Source of the DNA: Propionibacteriales bacterium
GTDB taxonomy: Bacteria > Actinomycetota > Actinomycetes > Propionibacteriales > Propionibacteriaceae
Length of the DNA stretch: 6,424 bases
NCBI GenBank assembly: GCA_017882655.1
Contig: JADGPB010000145.1
Location: 1-6,424, forward strand
Direction: 5' to 3'
This document shows, piece after piece, positions 1-6,424 of this stretch. The position numbers and the translations under genes are program-made. Positions within the stretch are counted from its first letter, which is position 1. Every line of letters starts with the position of its first letter. The notes under the pieces are model-generated. The model saw nothing but the letters and a program-made list of their open reading frames with translations, made no database searches and was not told where the DNA came from.

Positions 1-934
1 CGCGTACGGCGTCGAGGTACGCGTGGACACCCGCACCACGGAATCCGTAGATCGACTGCTTCGGGTCGCCGATGAGCACGACCGTCGCGGACCCCACGAA
101 CGACTCGCGCAGGATCTCCCACTGCACCGGGTCGGTGTCCTGGAACTCGTCGACGAGGACCAGAGGGAAACGGTGCCGCACACGTTCCCGCGCATCAGTG
201 CCCACCAGCGGGTGCCTCAGCGCATCGAGCAACCGGGTCTGCATGTCGTCGAACGTGTACAGACCGACCTGCCGCTTCCTGCGTTCGACCCTGGCCCGCA
301 CAGCCTCGGCGAACGAACGCCGCTCCGCGCCACGCGCGGTCGCGCCCATGGTGGGGACGAGCGGGAGGGACGGGTTGTCGACGGCTGCCTTGCCTATCCG
401 TTCGGCTGTCGGGTAGTCGAACGGGACACCGTCGGTCCTCGCGTAGCGGGCGAGGTATTCGTCGTTGACCGCCTGCTCGACGAGGTCGTCCACGTTCTCG
501 ACCGCTATGGCCTCGGGGTCATGATCGGCCAGGACTCCCAGCTCCGCGAGCATCCGGTCGCAGAACTGGTGCGTCGTACAGATCATCGCCGCGTCGAATC
601 CCACGAGCGCCGCCGCGACCCTCTCCTGCGCCGCGAGGAGCGGCGCGCGCTCGAGCACCGCACGCCAGGCCGGGTCGTCGGGCGCGACGTCATCGGCCGC
701 CAGGTCCAGCGCCTCGGCCAGCTGGGCGAGGCGCTGCCGGACCCTCGACCGCAGCTCCCTGGTCGAGGCGCTCGAGAACGTGATGACCATGAGCTGGTCG
801 AGGCTGACGACGCCTTCGGCGATCGCTCGTGCGGCGAGGGTGGCGACCGCGTGTGTCTTGCCGGTCCCGGCGCTGGCCTGGAGCACGACCGTCTCGCCGA
901 GTGGGAGCGGCCCTCCGAGATCGAAGGCGGTCAT
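1..934 (-). CDS. recB: RecB, helicase-nuclease subunit of RecBCD (N-terminal part, cut by left edge)
   Basis: RecB is the 3'-to-5' superfamily 1A helicase and nuclease subunit of RecBCD (exonuclease V), which unwinds and resects double-strand DNA ends. The visible 311 codons read without a stop. They hold Walker A ASAGTGKT at residues 20-27 (catalytic Lys26), motif Ia VITFSSASTREL at about 61-72, a THQFC motif at 121-125, Walker B DEFQDTDP at 262-269 and motif III GDPKQSIYGFRG at 289-300. The DPKQSIYGFRG form favours RecB over UvrD, PcrA or Rep. Helicase domain 2 and the C-terminal nuclease domain lie beyond the left edge, so nuclease activity cannot be checked. The ATG start is fixed by AGGAG eight bases upstream and by the ATGA overlap with the recC stop, which implies translational coupling. 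The stretch between the THQFC motif and Walker B is short, about 136 residues. AddA or AdnA/B is the main alternative, but the preceding RecC argues against it. Confidence 0.95.
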   Translation of the reverse strand, partial: MTAFDLGGPLPLGETVVLQASAGTGKTHAVATLAARAIAEGVVSLDQLMVITFSSASTRELRSRVRQRLAQLAEALDLAADDVAPDDPAWRAVLERAPLLAAQERVAAALVGFDAAMICTTHQFCDRMLAELGVLADHDPEAIAVENVDDLVEQAVNDEYLARYARTDGVPFDYPTAERIGKAAVDNPSLPLVPTMGATARGAERRSFAEAVRARVERRKRQVGLYTFDDMQTRLLDALRHPLVGTDARERVRHRFPLVLVDEFQDTDPVQWEILRESFVGSATVVLIGDPKQSIYGFRGAGVHAYLDAVR

Positions 935-3900
935 CGGAGCGACTCCTGCAACGGTCCGTACGTCTCCTGCGCCAGCCGCCGCAGCCCGCCATGGGATTCC
1001 GCCGCGCTCTCGACGGCGGCGAGATCCTCGAAGAACAGAAGCCACGTGGCGTCGACGTCGAAGCCCCACAGCTTCCGCAGCCGCTCGTCATCGACCAGGC
1101 CGCGGGGATCAGCGAGCTCGTAGCCGACCCGTGGCGGCAGGGGGAGCGGCCGGTCCCAGCCGTCGAGCATCAGCCCGACGAGATGGTCGAGCTGCGCGGT
1201 TGCAGCCTCCGCCTGCACCGAGGACACCGTCGCCACCCGCCGCGCCGAGCACACGACGGACTTCCAGTCGCCGGGTTTCGCGGCACTGAGAAGGAGCAGC
1301 CGGAGCCACGGTTCCACGAGCCGCTTGTCGGAAGGCTTGGAGGTCGTCGCCTCAACCACTGTCTGCCCCCGCACAGGGACGCGGCCGGTGATCCGGAGGC
1401 CACTGGGCAGGTCGACGGAGAGATCGAGGTGTTCCAGAGGGCTGGACAGGTACGGGCGGAGGTTGTCGAGCACGTCGCCGACCCGGGAGGTGGCTGTCGT
1501 CAGGGCATCGTTGCCACGGGCGTTCGGAGGGAGGTTTCCGCGCCGGATCTCGGCCTGGACGATCATGTCCGGAGGGTGGCCTGCCACGGCGAGCTGCAGC
1601 AGCCGGTTCTCAAGATCCCAGGACCCGAGAGAGTCGAGCTGGACGGGGATCTCGGTCGGCGCGGCCCTGCGTCCCTCCTCGGCGTCGGCGTCGATCTCGC
1701 TCCGCGTGATCCCGTACCAGGAGCCGACCCTGCGCCTCAGGAACTCCCGTGCAGGGTGCCGGAGGAAGTTGATCACCTCGGTCAGTGTCACGACGGTCGG
1801 CCGTTCGACGGGAGCGACACCGGCGGTGTCGAAACGGTCGGAAACGGACAGACGAGGGGCGGCCAGGAGGGCGCGGCGCGCGTCCACCGCGCACCTGTCG
1901 TAGGTGGGCTCGGCGTCGACCTCGTACGGCTGCAGCGCGTGCTCGACGACGACCGACTCCCTGCCGACCCCCAACCCGCGTACGGCATCCAGCAGGTCGA
2001 TGATCGGGGCCGACAGCGGCAGCGGCTCGTTGGTGCGCTGGTCGCGGCCGGCAGCGACGATGACGAACGCGTCCTGGGCCGCCATGAGGGCGTCGAGGAA
2101 GAGCTGCCGGTCGTCGAGCGAGGAATGGGGGTCCTCGGGGTTCGCCGCGCGCTCGAGCAGATCGTCGCCCGAGCGATGCGAGGCCCGGGGGAAGGATGCC
2201 TCGTCGAGACCGACGAGACAGACGACCCGGTGCGGTACGTGCCTCAGGGCCTCCAACGTCGTCACGGTGAGGTTGCCCGTGAGCAGCGTCGACCGAGGCT
2301 GGTGGGCGTTCAGCCAGTCGGAAACGAGGTGTCGCATGTCGCCGAGCCCGATCATCGGCGCGTCCGGGCCGGAAGCCGTCGCCAGCTCGCTGAGGAGCAC
2401 CTGGGCCTGGCCGAGCTGCCAGGCATCGTCGGTGGACACGTCGACCAGTCGGGCGAGCAGCTCCCGGAAGCGCGCCACCCAGTCGGCGGGCGTGGCCGGC
2501 TCGCTGAATGACGTGACCGCCTGCCTGACCACCGAGAAGATCTCGGAGACGGCCCCGATCAGGTCGAGGTCGCTGGAGTCGACCATGTCGAGGGGGAGTA
2601 CGGCCGACACGTACGTGAGGTCGCGTTCCGAGACGGCCACCCCGAGCACGAGCCGGTTGAGCCCGGCCAGCCAGGTGTTCTGGTTGATGCCTTCCAACCC
2701 GAAGGCAGTCCTGGAGGCCGGGTCGATGCCCCAGCGGACGCCGGCGCGTTCCAGCAGCTCGCCGAGCGTCTCGAGCCGCTCGTCGTCGAACCGGAACCTG
2801 CGCGCGACGGGAGGGCAGGCGCACAGGGCGAGAAGGTCGCCGAGCTCGGCGCGCGAAGTGGCGAGGCCGAGAAGGCGCCACAGGACGTCGAGCACGGGGT
2901 TCGTCCTGGCAGCGGACGGGTCGGTCACGCGCACCCGGAGCGTGCTGACCGGATGGGCGTTCGAGCCGAGGCCCTCCGCGTCGAGCATGCACAGGGCGCG
3001 TACGAGCGGAGCCACATCCTCGAGCTGCGGCGAGCAGACGACCACGTCACGCGGCTCGAGGTCTCGATGGGTCTCGAAGAGGTCGCACAGGACGTCGCGC
3101 AGCACCTCGACCTGCCGGTCGACGCCGTGGCTGAGGTGGATCCGGATGGACTGGTCATCGACCGGCGACGAGGTGGACGTCACTGCCCCGGTCCGGATCT
3201 GATCCTGAAGCCGCGCCAGGAGCGAACCTCGAGACGTGGGGGGAGAGGTGACGAGGTCGGGTTCGGCATCCCTCGTCACGGCCCGCAGCGCGGCGCTTCC
3301 AGCCACCCCCAGGCGTCGCATGAGGAGGTGATCGCCCGAGACGGACGCGGCCGGCCACCACACGGTGACGTCACGGCCGGCGCCGAGGGCGGACAGCAGT
3401 ATGCGCTCGGACGGCGCCAGCCGCTGCGGCGCCCAGAGCGAGAGTCGACCCGGTAGTGCGCTCAGACTCGGGTCGGCCCGCAGCCGTTCGGCAGCCTCTG
3501 TGGCGCGGGTCCACGGCGTCGGCTTGCCGACGAGGTCGACCAGGATCTCCCAGAGGCGGTTCTGCCAGGCATCGCTGCCGGTTCCTGGAGAGGTGAGCAG
3601 CTCGGGCCTCCACCGCGCATAACGGCTGAACAGCTCGCAGAAGCGCCGCGCCGCTCCGTACCGTCGGCCTGGCCGCTCGTCGTCGGAGATGTGCACGCTG
3701 ACGTCGCGGAACCACGGCTCCCGCGCGGCGATGTCGAAGGCTCGCAGCATCGTCCAGGCGAGGCGGTCGGTCGCCCACGGGTCGTCGTCGGTCCCGATGC
3801 CCAGCACCTCACGCTCGAGCTCTTCGAACAGACGTCTCGGTGTGGGGAGCTCGATCCGTGCGGACACGCCGTCGGTGCCGTCCGGGCCCGCGCCCAGGAC

Positions 3901-4059
3901 CGTACCCAGCCCTTGCATGAGCCAGCGCCCCTGCCCTGGCGTCGGCACAGCGATGACATCGGCCTCGAAGGGGTCGTCGCGTGGATGGGCCAGCTCGGTG
4001 GCGAGGGCAACGAAGAGAGCATCGGGGCGATCGCCCACACGTACCCTCAACCCGCTCAC
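931..4059 (-). CDS. recC: RecC, Chi-recognition/scaffold subunit of RecBCD
   Basis: A complete frame of 1042 residues, close to the family size (E. coli about 1120, mycobacteria about 1100). RecC scaffolds RecBCD, splits the DNA strands, and in E. coli scans for Chi; it has a helicase-like fold without ATPase activity. Consistent with this, I see no Walker A motif. Family signatures in order: DPFEADVIAVPTPGQGRWL near residue 29; GVSARIELPTPRRLF near 64; IRIHLSHGVDRQVEVL ending at 320; a PPVARRF/RWGID block at about 405-445; INQNTW at 458-463; LTGNLTVTTLEALRHVPHR leading into VCLVGLDEASFPR at 593-625; FLRHPAREFLRRR at 765-777, which opens the nuclease-like C-terminal part; and GWDRPLPLPPRVGYELA near 975. 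The start is GTG, with AGGG seven bases upstream. It follows mycoredoxin by 53 bases on the same strand and overlaps recB by four. Long antisense frames across it are by-products of GC-rich codon use. Confidence 0.96.
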   Translation of the reverse strand: MSGLRVRVGDRPDALFVALATELAHPRDDPFEADVIAVPTPGQGRWLMQGLGTVLGAGPDGTDGVSARIELPTPRRLFEELEREVLGIGTDDDPWATDRLAWTMLRAFDIAAREPWFRDVSVHISDDERPGRRYGAARRFCELFSRYARWRPELLTSPGTGSDAWQNRLWEILVDLVGKPTPWTRATEAAERLRADPSLSALPGRLSLWAPQRLAPSERILLSALGAGRDVTVWWPAASVSGDHLLMRRLGVAGSAALRAVTRDAEPDLVTSPPTSRGSLLARLQDQIRTGAVTSTSSPVDDQSIRIHLSHGVDRQVEVLRDVLCDLFETHRDLEPRDVVVCSPQLEDVAPLVRALCMLDAEGLGSNAHPVSTLRVRVTDPSAARTNPVLDVLWRLLGLATSRAELGDLLALCACPPVARRFRFDDERLETLGELLERAGVRWGIDPASRTAFGLEGINQNTWLAGLNRLVLGVAVSERDLTYVSAVLPLDMVDSSDLDLIGAVSEIFSVVRQAVTSFSEPATPADWVARFRELLARLVDVSTDDAWQLGQAQVLLSELATASGPDAPMIGLGDMRHLVSDWLNAHQPRSTLLTGNLTVTTLEALRHVPHRVVCLVGLDEASFPRASHRSGDDLLERAANPEDPHSSLDDRQLFLDALMAAQDAFVIVAAGRDQRTNEPLPLSAPIIDLLDAVRGLGVGRESVVVEHALQPYEVDAEPTYDRCAVDARRALLAAPRLSVSDRFDTAGVAPVERPTVVTLTEVINFLRHPAREFLRRRVGSWYGITRSEIDADAEEGRRAAPTEIPVQLDSLGSWDLENRLLQLAVAGHPPDMIVQAEIRRGNLPPNARGNDALTTATSRVGDVLDNLRPYLSSPLEHLDLSVDLPSGLRITGRVPVRGQTVVEATTSKPSDKRLVEPWLRLLLLSAAKPGDWKSVVCSARRVATVSSVQAEAATAQLDHLVGLMLDGWDRPLPLPPRVGYELADPRGLVDDERLRKLWGFDVDATWLLFFEDLAAVESAAESHGGLRRLAQETYGPLQESLR
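943..947 (-). promoter_or_regulatory. Ribosome binding site of recB inside the recC 3' end
   Basis: AGGAG on the minus strand, eight bases before the recB ATG at 934-932. It lies within the last codons of recC (for residues ...QESLR). This is the clearest Shine-Dalgarno sequence in the window and decides the recB start. Confidence 0.75.
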
Positions 4060-4065
4060 GGGCTC

Positions 4066-4071
4066 ACCCTA
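4066..4071 (-). promoter_or_regulatory. Candidate -10 box (TAGGGT) or Shine-Dalgarno site for recC
   Basis: On the minus strand TAGGGT fits the actinobacterial -10 pattern TANNNT and ends six bases before the recC GTG start. A transcript from it would begin at or next to the start codon, as in leaderless actinobacterial messages. The same bases contain AGGG at normal ribosome-binding distance, so the signal has two readings. No matching -35 is visible (the hexamer 17 bases further up is CGGCTT). If it is a promoter, recCB can be transcribed apart from mycoredoxin. Confidence 0.3.
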
Positions 4072-4112
4072 GAGGGGGCCTCGGACAGAAGCCGATGCTG
4101 CCCGCGGAACCG

Positions 4113-4358
4113 TCAGCTGGCCAGGGCCTCGAGGTGACGCTGCACCTCACGGGCGCTGGGGTTGGTCAGCGTCGAACCGTCGTCGAACAGCAGCGTGGGT
4201 ACGGTGAGGTTGCCCGAGTTCGCGTGCTCCACGAGCTCGGCGCCGTCGGGATCCTCCTCGATGTCCACCTCGGCGTACTCGATGCCGGTGCGGTCGAGCT
4301 GGGACTTGAGCCGTCGGCAGTACCCGCACCAGGTCGTGGTGAACATCGTCAGCGCCAT
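4113..4358 (-). CDS. mrx1: Mycoredoxin (glutaredoxin-like thiol-disulfide reductase)
   Basis: A single thioredoxin-fold protein of 81 residues from the chosen start. Mycoredoxins reduce mixed disulfides between mycothiol and proteins in the cytoplasm, the actinobacterial counterpart of glutaredoxin with glutathione. The sequence has the active-site WCGYC with Cys11 and Cys14, then VDIEEDPDGAE, the cis-proline segment NLTVPTLLF, and the DGSTLTNPSAREVQ tail. From memory, M. tuberculosis Mrx1 (Rv3198A) shares the CGYC site and the TVPT and DGSTLTNPSA segments. The start giving MALTMFTTTWCGYC fits the family onset. An in-frame ATG at 4382-4380 would add MRRRVLFS; it has a weak upstream GGAA, but the added codons (AGG, GTT) look less typical. 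Neither start has a strong ribosome binding site. It is divergent from uvrD2 and 53 bases upstream of recC on the same strand. NrdH-redoxin is the main alternative, but it usually has a different CxxC context. Confidence 0.92.
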   Translation of the reverse strand: MALTMFTTTWCGYCRRLKSQLDRTGIEYAEVDIEEDPDGAELVEHANSGNLTVPTLLFDDGSTLTNPSAREVQRHLEALAS

Positions 4359-4391
4359 GGAGAAGAGAACCCGGCGCCTCATGCGCCTATT

Positions 4392-4407
4392 CCGGGCCCT
4401 GGCCCGG
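4392..4407. repeat. Perfect 7-base inverted repeat, 2-base spacer
   Basis: CCGGGCC-CT-GGCCCGG in the divergent gap. It could be an operator half-site pair or a short hairpin. All arm bases are G or C in GC-rich DNA, so chance is a fair explanation. No T-tract follows, so it is not a terminator. Confidence 0.35.
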
Positions 4408-4422
4408 GTGACCGGCGTTCAG

Positions 4423-4448
4423 CACTGTCACCCGTGCGTGGCACAGTG
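4423..4448. repeat. Inverted repeat CACTGT-N14-ACAGTG before uvrD2
   Basis: Perfect 6-base arms ending six bases before the uvrD2 start codon. Inside them CAC (4429-4431) and GTG (4438-4440) can pair if a GC bulge is allowed, giving a nine-pair imperfect stem. It may be a regulator site or a hairpin in the uvrD2 leader. One such repeat is not rare by chance in about 100 bases. Confidence 0.3.
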
Positions 4449-4454
4449 TCCGCC

Positions 4455-6424
4455 ATGGCCGCTCCGCACCCCGACGAGATCCTTCGCGGGCTCGACCCCG
4501 AGCAGCTCGAGGTCGCCACGAGCCTTGGCGAGCCTGTCGTCGTGATCGCAGGTGCCGGTACGGGCAAGACGCGAGCGATCACTCATCGCATCGCCTACGG
4601 CGCGCTCACCGGTGCCCTCGATCCCGGCTCGACGCTGGCGGTGACGTTCACCACGCGGGCAGCGGGGGAGCTGCGGGGACGGCTCGCCACTCTCGGGGTG
4701 AACGGTGTCCAGGCCCGTACCTTCCACTCCGCCGCCCTGCGACAGGCCAAGTACTTCTGGCCGAAGGCGTACGGAAGCGCGTTGCCTCCGGTCAGCGAGG
4801 GTCGCTTCTCGGTGGTGGCCGAGGCGGCGCGACGGCTGGGTCTGCCGACCGACACCTCGGTGATCCGCGACGTGTCCGGCGAGGTGTCCTGGGCGAAGGT
4901 GAGCAACGTCGAGCCGGAGTCGTACGCGGCGCTGGCCAAGGCGTCCGGCCGCTCCGTGGCTGGGATCGAGCCGGACGCGGTGGCCCGCCTGCTCGTCACG
5001 TACGACAACCTCAACCGGGACCGAGGCCGGATCGACTTCGACGACATCCTGCTCTGCACGGTCGCGCTGCTCAGCGACCACGAGGACGTCGCGGCGCAGG
5101 TGCGGCGCATGTACCGGCACCTGGTCGTCGATGAGTACCAGGACGTGAGCCCGGTCCAGCAGCGGCTGGTCGACCTGTGGCTCGGGCCGAACCAGGATGT
5201 GTGCGTGGTGGGTGACCCGGCCCAGACGATCCACACGTTCGCCGGCGCGCGGGCGGAGTACCTGCTCAGCTTCGCGTCTCGCCACAAGGGGGCTCGCAAG
5301 GTCGAGCTCGTCCGCGACTACCGGTCGACGCCCGAGGTCGTCGAGGTCGCGAACAAGGTCATGGCAGGTTCGGGCCAGCGGCACGTGACGCTGCGTGCAC
5401 AGCGTCCCTCGGGGCAGTCGCCCGTGTTCGAGTCGGCGTCGGACGAGGCAGCCGAGGCCGCCGCGGTCGCGCGATGGCTGAAGGGCCTGCGCGCGGACGG
5501 CGTCGACTGGCGCGAGATGGCCGTGCTGTACCGGATCAATGCGCACTCACCGGCGTACGAGGCGGCATTCGCCGACGCCGGCATCCCGTACCAGGTCCGC
5601 AACGCGGAGCGCTTCTACGACCGTCCCGAGGTGAAGCAGGCGCTGGGCGCGCTCGCCGCCACCGCGCGGACGAAGGGCGGCGAGCCAGGGTTCGAGCAGG
5701 TGCTCGTGGTCCTCGGCGCTCTCGGCTGGACGGAGAAGCCGCCGACGACCGGCGGTCAGGTACGGGAACGCTGGGAGTCGCAGAACGCGCTGGTCGACCT
5801 TGCGGCCGGCCTCGCGGCCGACGGCCCAACGCTCACCAACCTCGTGGCCGAGCTGCAACGCCGTGCGACCGTGCAACACGCACCCTCGGGCGCCGGGGTG
5901 ACGCTGACGACGCTCCACGGCGCCAAGGGGCTGGAGTGGGACGCGGTGGCGCTCGTGGGAATCCATGAGGGAGGCGTGCCTTTCGTGCTGGCTGAGACGG
6001 ACGCGCAGATCGCGGAGGAGCGGCGGTTGCTGTACGTGGGGGTGACGCGTGCGCGGGAGCACCTGCGAATCTCCTGGTCCGGGGGCCGAGGACGTGACCG
6101 GCGCCCGTCGCGGTTCCTCGCGGCGCTCACTCCGACGTCGGCCTCACCCGTACGGCAGCGTCGGCGACCGGTGACCAAGGAGACCGTGCCCACGATGTGC
6201 CGCGTCTGCGGGAAGGGCCTGCACGCTCCGGCGGAGCGCATGCTCGGACGGCACGAGGACTGCCCATCACGGTACGACGAGGACCTCCTCGCTGCCCTGC
6301 ACACCTGGCGCACTCGGGCCGCCGAGAGCGCCAGTCTCCCCGAGTTCTGCATCTTCACCGACTCCGCACTCATCGCCATCGCCGAGTCGTGCCCCCGCAA
6401 CGCCGAGCAGCTCGCGGAGGTCTC
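4455..6424 (+). CDS. uvrD2: UvrD2-type superfamily 1A DNA helicase with zinc-ligand module and HRDC domain (C-terminus cut by right edge)
   Basis: A 3'-to-5' DNA-dependent ATPase/helicase of the UvrD/PcrA/Rep group; 656 codons are visible, with perhaps 40-60 missing judging from a family length near 700. Motifs in order: Q motif with Gln17; Walker A AGAGTGKT 32-39 (Lys38); motif Ia AVTFTTRAAGEL 62-73; Ib TFHS 89-92; Walker B DEYQD 226-230; motif III GDPAQTIHTFAGA 253-265; motif IV LVRDYRST 285-292; motif V TTLHGAKGLEWD 485-496; motif VI RRLLYVGVTRARE 523-535 with arginine finger. Cys582, Cys585, His600 and Cys603 follow (CxxC-14-HxxC), then an HRDC domain from about 607, with LPEFCIFTDSALIAIAE at 628-644. 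Module plus HRDC marks mycobacterial-type UvrD2 rather than UvrD1 or PcrA. The ATG lacks a Shine-Dalgarno sequence; in-frame GTG codons at 4446 and 4434 are possible but less likely starts. As I recall, UvrD2 is essential in M. tuberculosis. Confidence 0.95.
   Translation, partial: MAAPHPDEILRGLDPEQLEVATSLGEPVVVIAGAGTGKTRAITHRIAYGALTGALDPGSTLAVTFTTRAAGELRGRLATLGVNGVQARTFHSAALRQAKYFWPKAYGSALPPVSEGRFSVVAEAARRLGLPTDTSVIRDVSGEVSWAKVSNVEPESYAALAKASGRSVAGIEPDAVARLLVTYDNLNRDRGRIDFDDILLCTVALLSDHEDVAAQVRRMYRHLVVDEYQDVSPVQQRLVDLWLGPNQDVCVVGDPAQTIHTFAGARAEYLLSFASRHKGARKVELVRDYRSTPEVVEVANKVMAGSGQRHVTLRAQRPSGQSPVFESASDEAAEAAAVARWLKGLRADGVDWREMAVLYRINAHSPAYEAAFADAGIPYQVRNAERFYDRPEVKQALGALAATARTKGGEPGFEQVLVVLGALGWTEKPPTTGGQVRERWESQNALVDLAAGLAADGPTLTNLVAELQRRATVQHAPSGAGVTLTTLHGAKGLEWDAVALVGIHEGGVPFVLAETDAQIAEERRLLYVGVTRAREHLRISWSGGRGRDRRPSRFLAALTPTSASPVRQRRRPVTKETVPTMCRVCGKGLHAPAERMLGRHEDCPSRYDEDLLAALHTWRTRAAESASLPEFCIFTDSALIAIAESCPRNAEQLAEV

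Larger units (their letters stand above)
4359..4454. promoter_or_regulatory. Divergent intergenic control region between mycoredoxin and uvrD2
   Basis: This 96-base gap must hold the promoters for uvrD2 (rightward) and for mycoredoxin, possibly with recCB (leftward). If mycoredoxin starts at the upstream ATG, the gap shrinks to 72 bases. I see no clear -35/-10 pair and no LexA-type SOS box (GAAC-N4-GTTC). There is no Shine-Dalgarno sequence before the uvrD2 ATG. CAGTGT at 4444-4449 matches TANNNT at the A and the final T and would place a start site close to the ATG, a weak hint of leaderless expression. Two inverted repeats are listed separately. Confidence 0.5.

Noticed and set aside
1..934. 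recB as AddA/AdnA-type nuclease-helicase.
   Set aside because: The DPKQSIYGFRG motif and the overlapping upstream RecC, with several RecC signatures, point to RecBCD instead.
23..1123. A 366-codon plus-strand frame antisense to recB and the recC end.
   Set aside because: The minus strand here encodes a full set of RecB helicase motifs in order, which explains the conserved signal; the plus frame shows no family signature.
829..2511. A 560-codon open frame on the plus strand antisense to recC, plus other long antisense frames.
   Set aside because: It lies fully opposite well-supported recC/recB coding sequence; long antisense frames are expected in GC-rich genes. Its translation is rich in Arg, Gly and Pro, with no recognisable domain.
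4081..4095. Short hairpin TCGG-N7-CCGA between mycoredoxin and recC as a terminator.
   Set aside because: Only four base pairs and no T-tract on either strand, so not a credible terminator.
4359..4454. SOS (LexA) box controlling the repair genes.
   Set aside because: No GAAC-N4-GTTC or close variant was found in this gap.
4428..5546. A 372-codon minus-strand frame antisense to uvrD2.
   Set aside because: It overlaps the motif-perfect helicase frame, and its translation is dominated by Arg, His and Asp with no known domain.
1..6424. A new defence system or mobile element.
   Set aside because: All genes belong to housekeeping DNA-repair or redox families; there are no transposase or integrase genes, direct repeats or CRISPR-like arrays, and no visible change in base composition.

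Overview
This is a gene-dense, GC-rich stretch (strong G/C preference at third codon positions, GTG as well as ATG starts) that looks chromosomal and actinobacterial. The strongest taxonomic evidence is a mycoredoxin-type glutaredoxin, which belongs to the mycothiol system of Actinobacteria, placed head to head with a UvrD2-type helicase carrying a zinc-ligand module and an HRDC domain. I recall the same divergent pair in Mycobacterium tuberculosis (Rv3198A/Rv3198c). The genus cannot be read reliably from the window; a non-mycobacterial actinobacterium such as one of the Propionibacteriales is a guess.

Layout, left to right: (1) positions 1-934, minus strand, the N-terminal 311 codons of RecB, cut by the left edge just after helicase motif III; (2) positions 931-4059, minus strand, a complete RecC of 1042 residues whose stop codon overlaps the recB start as ATGA; (3) positions 4060-4112, a 53-base gap with a possible promoter or ribosome binding site for recC; (4) positions 4113-4358, minus strand, mycoredoxin, with a possible extended start at 4382; (5) positions 4359-4454, the divergent control region with two small inverted repeats; (6) positions 4455-6424, plus strand, UvrD2, cut by the right edge inside the HRDC domain.

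RecC and RecB are subunits of the RecBCD helicase-nuclease that processes double-strand DNA ends for recombination. The order recC-recB matches the mycobacterial recC-recB-recD operon, so recD is expected just beyond the left edge. Mycoredoxin, recC and recB lie on one strand with short or no gaps and may be co-transcribed, giving a small DNA-repair and redox cluster. UvrD2 is a second superfamily 1A helicase read from the other side of the same control region.

No RNA genes, mobile elements, CRISPR arrays or convincing terminators were seen. I found no undescribed system. The points most worth a second look are the coupling of recCB to the mycoredoxin/uvrD2 locus, a C-C-H-C instead of C-C-C-C zinc-ligand pattern in UvrD2, a histidine in UvrD2 motif III, and a compact RecB N-terminal region.
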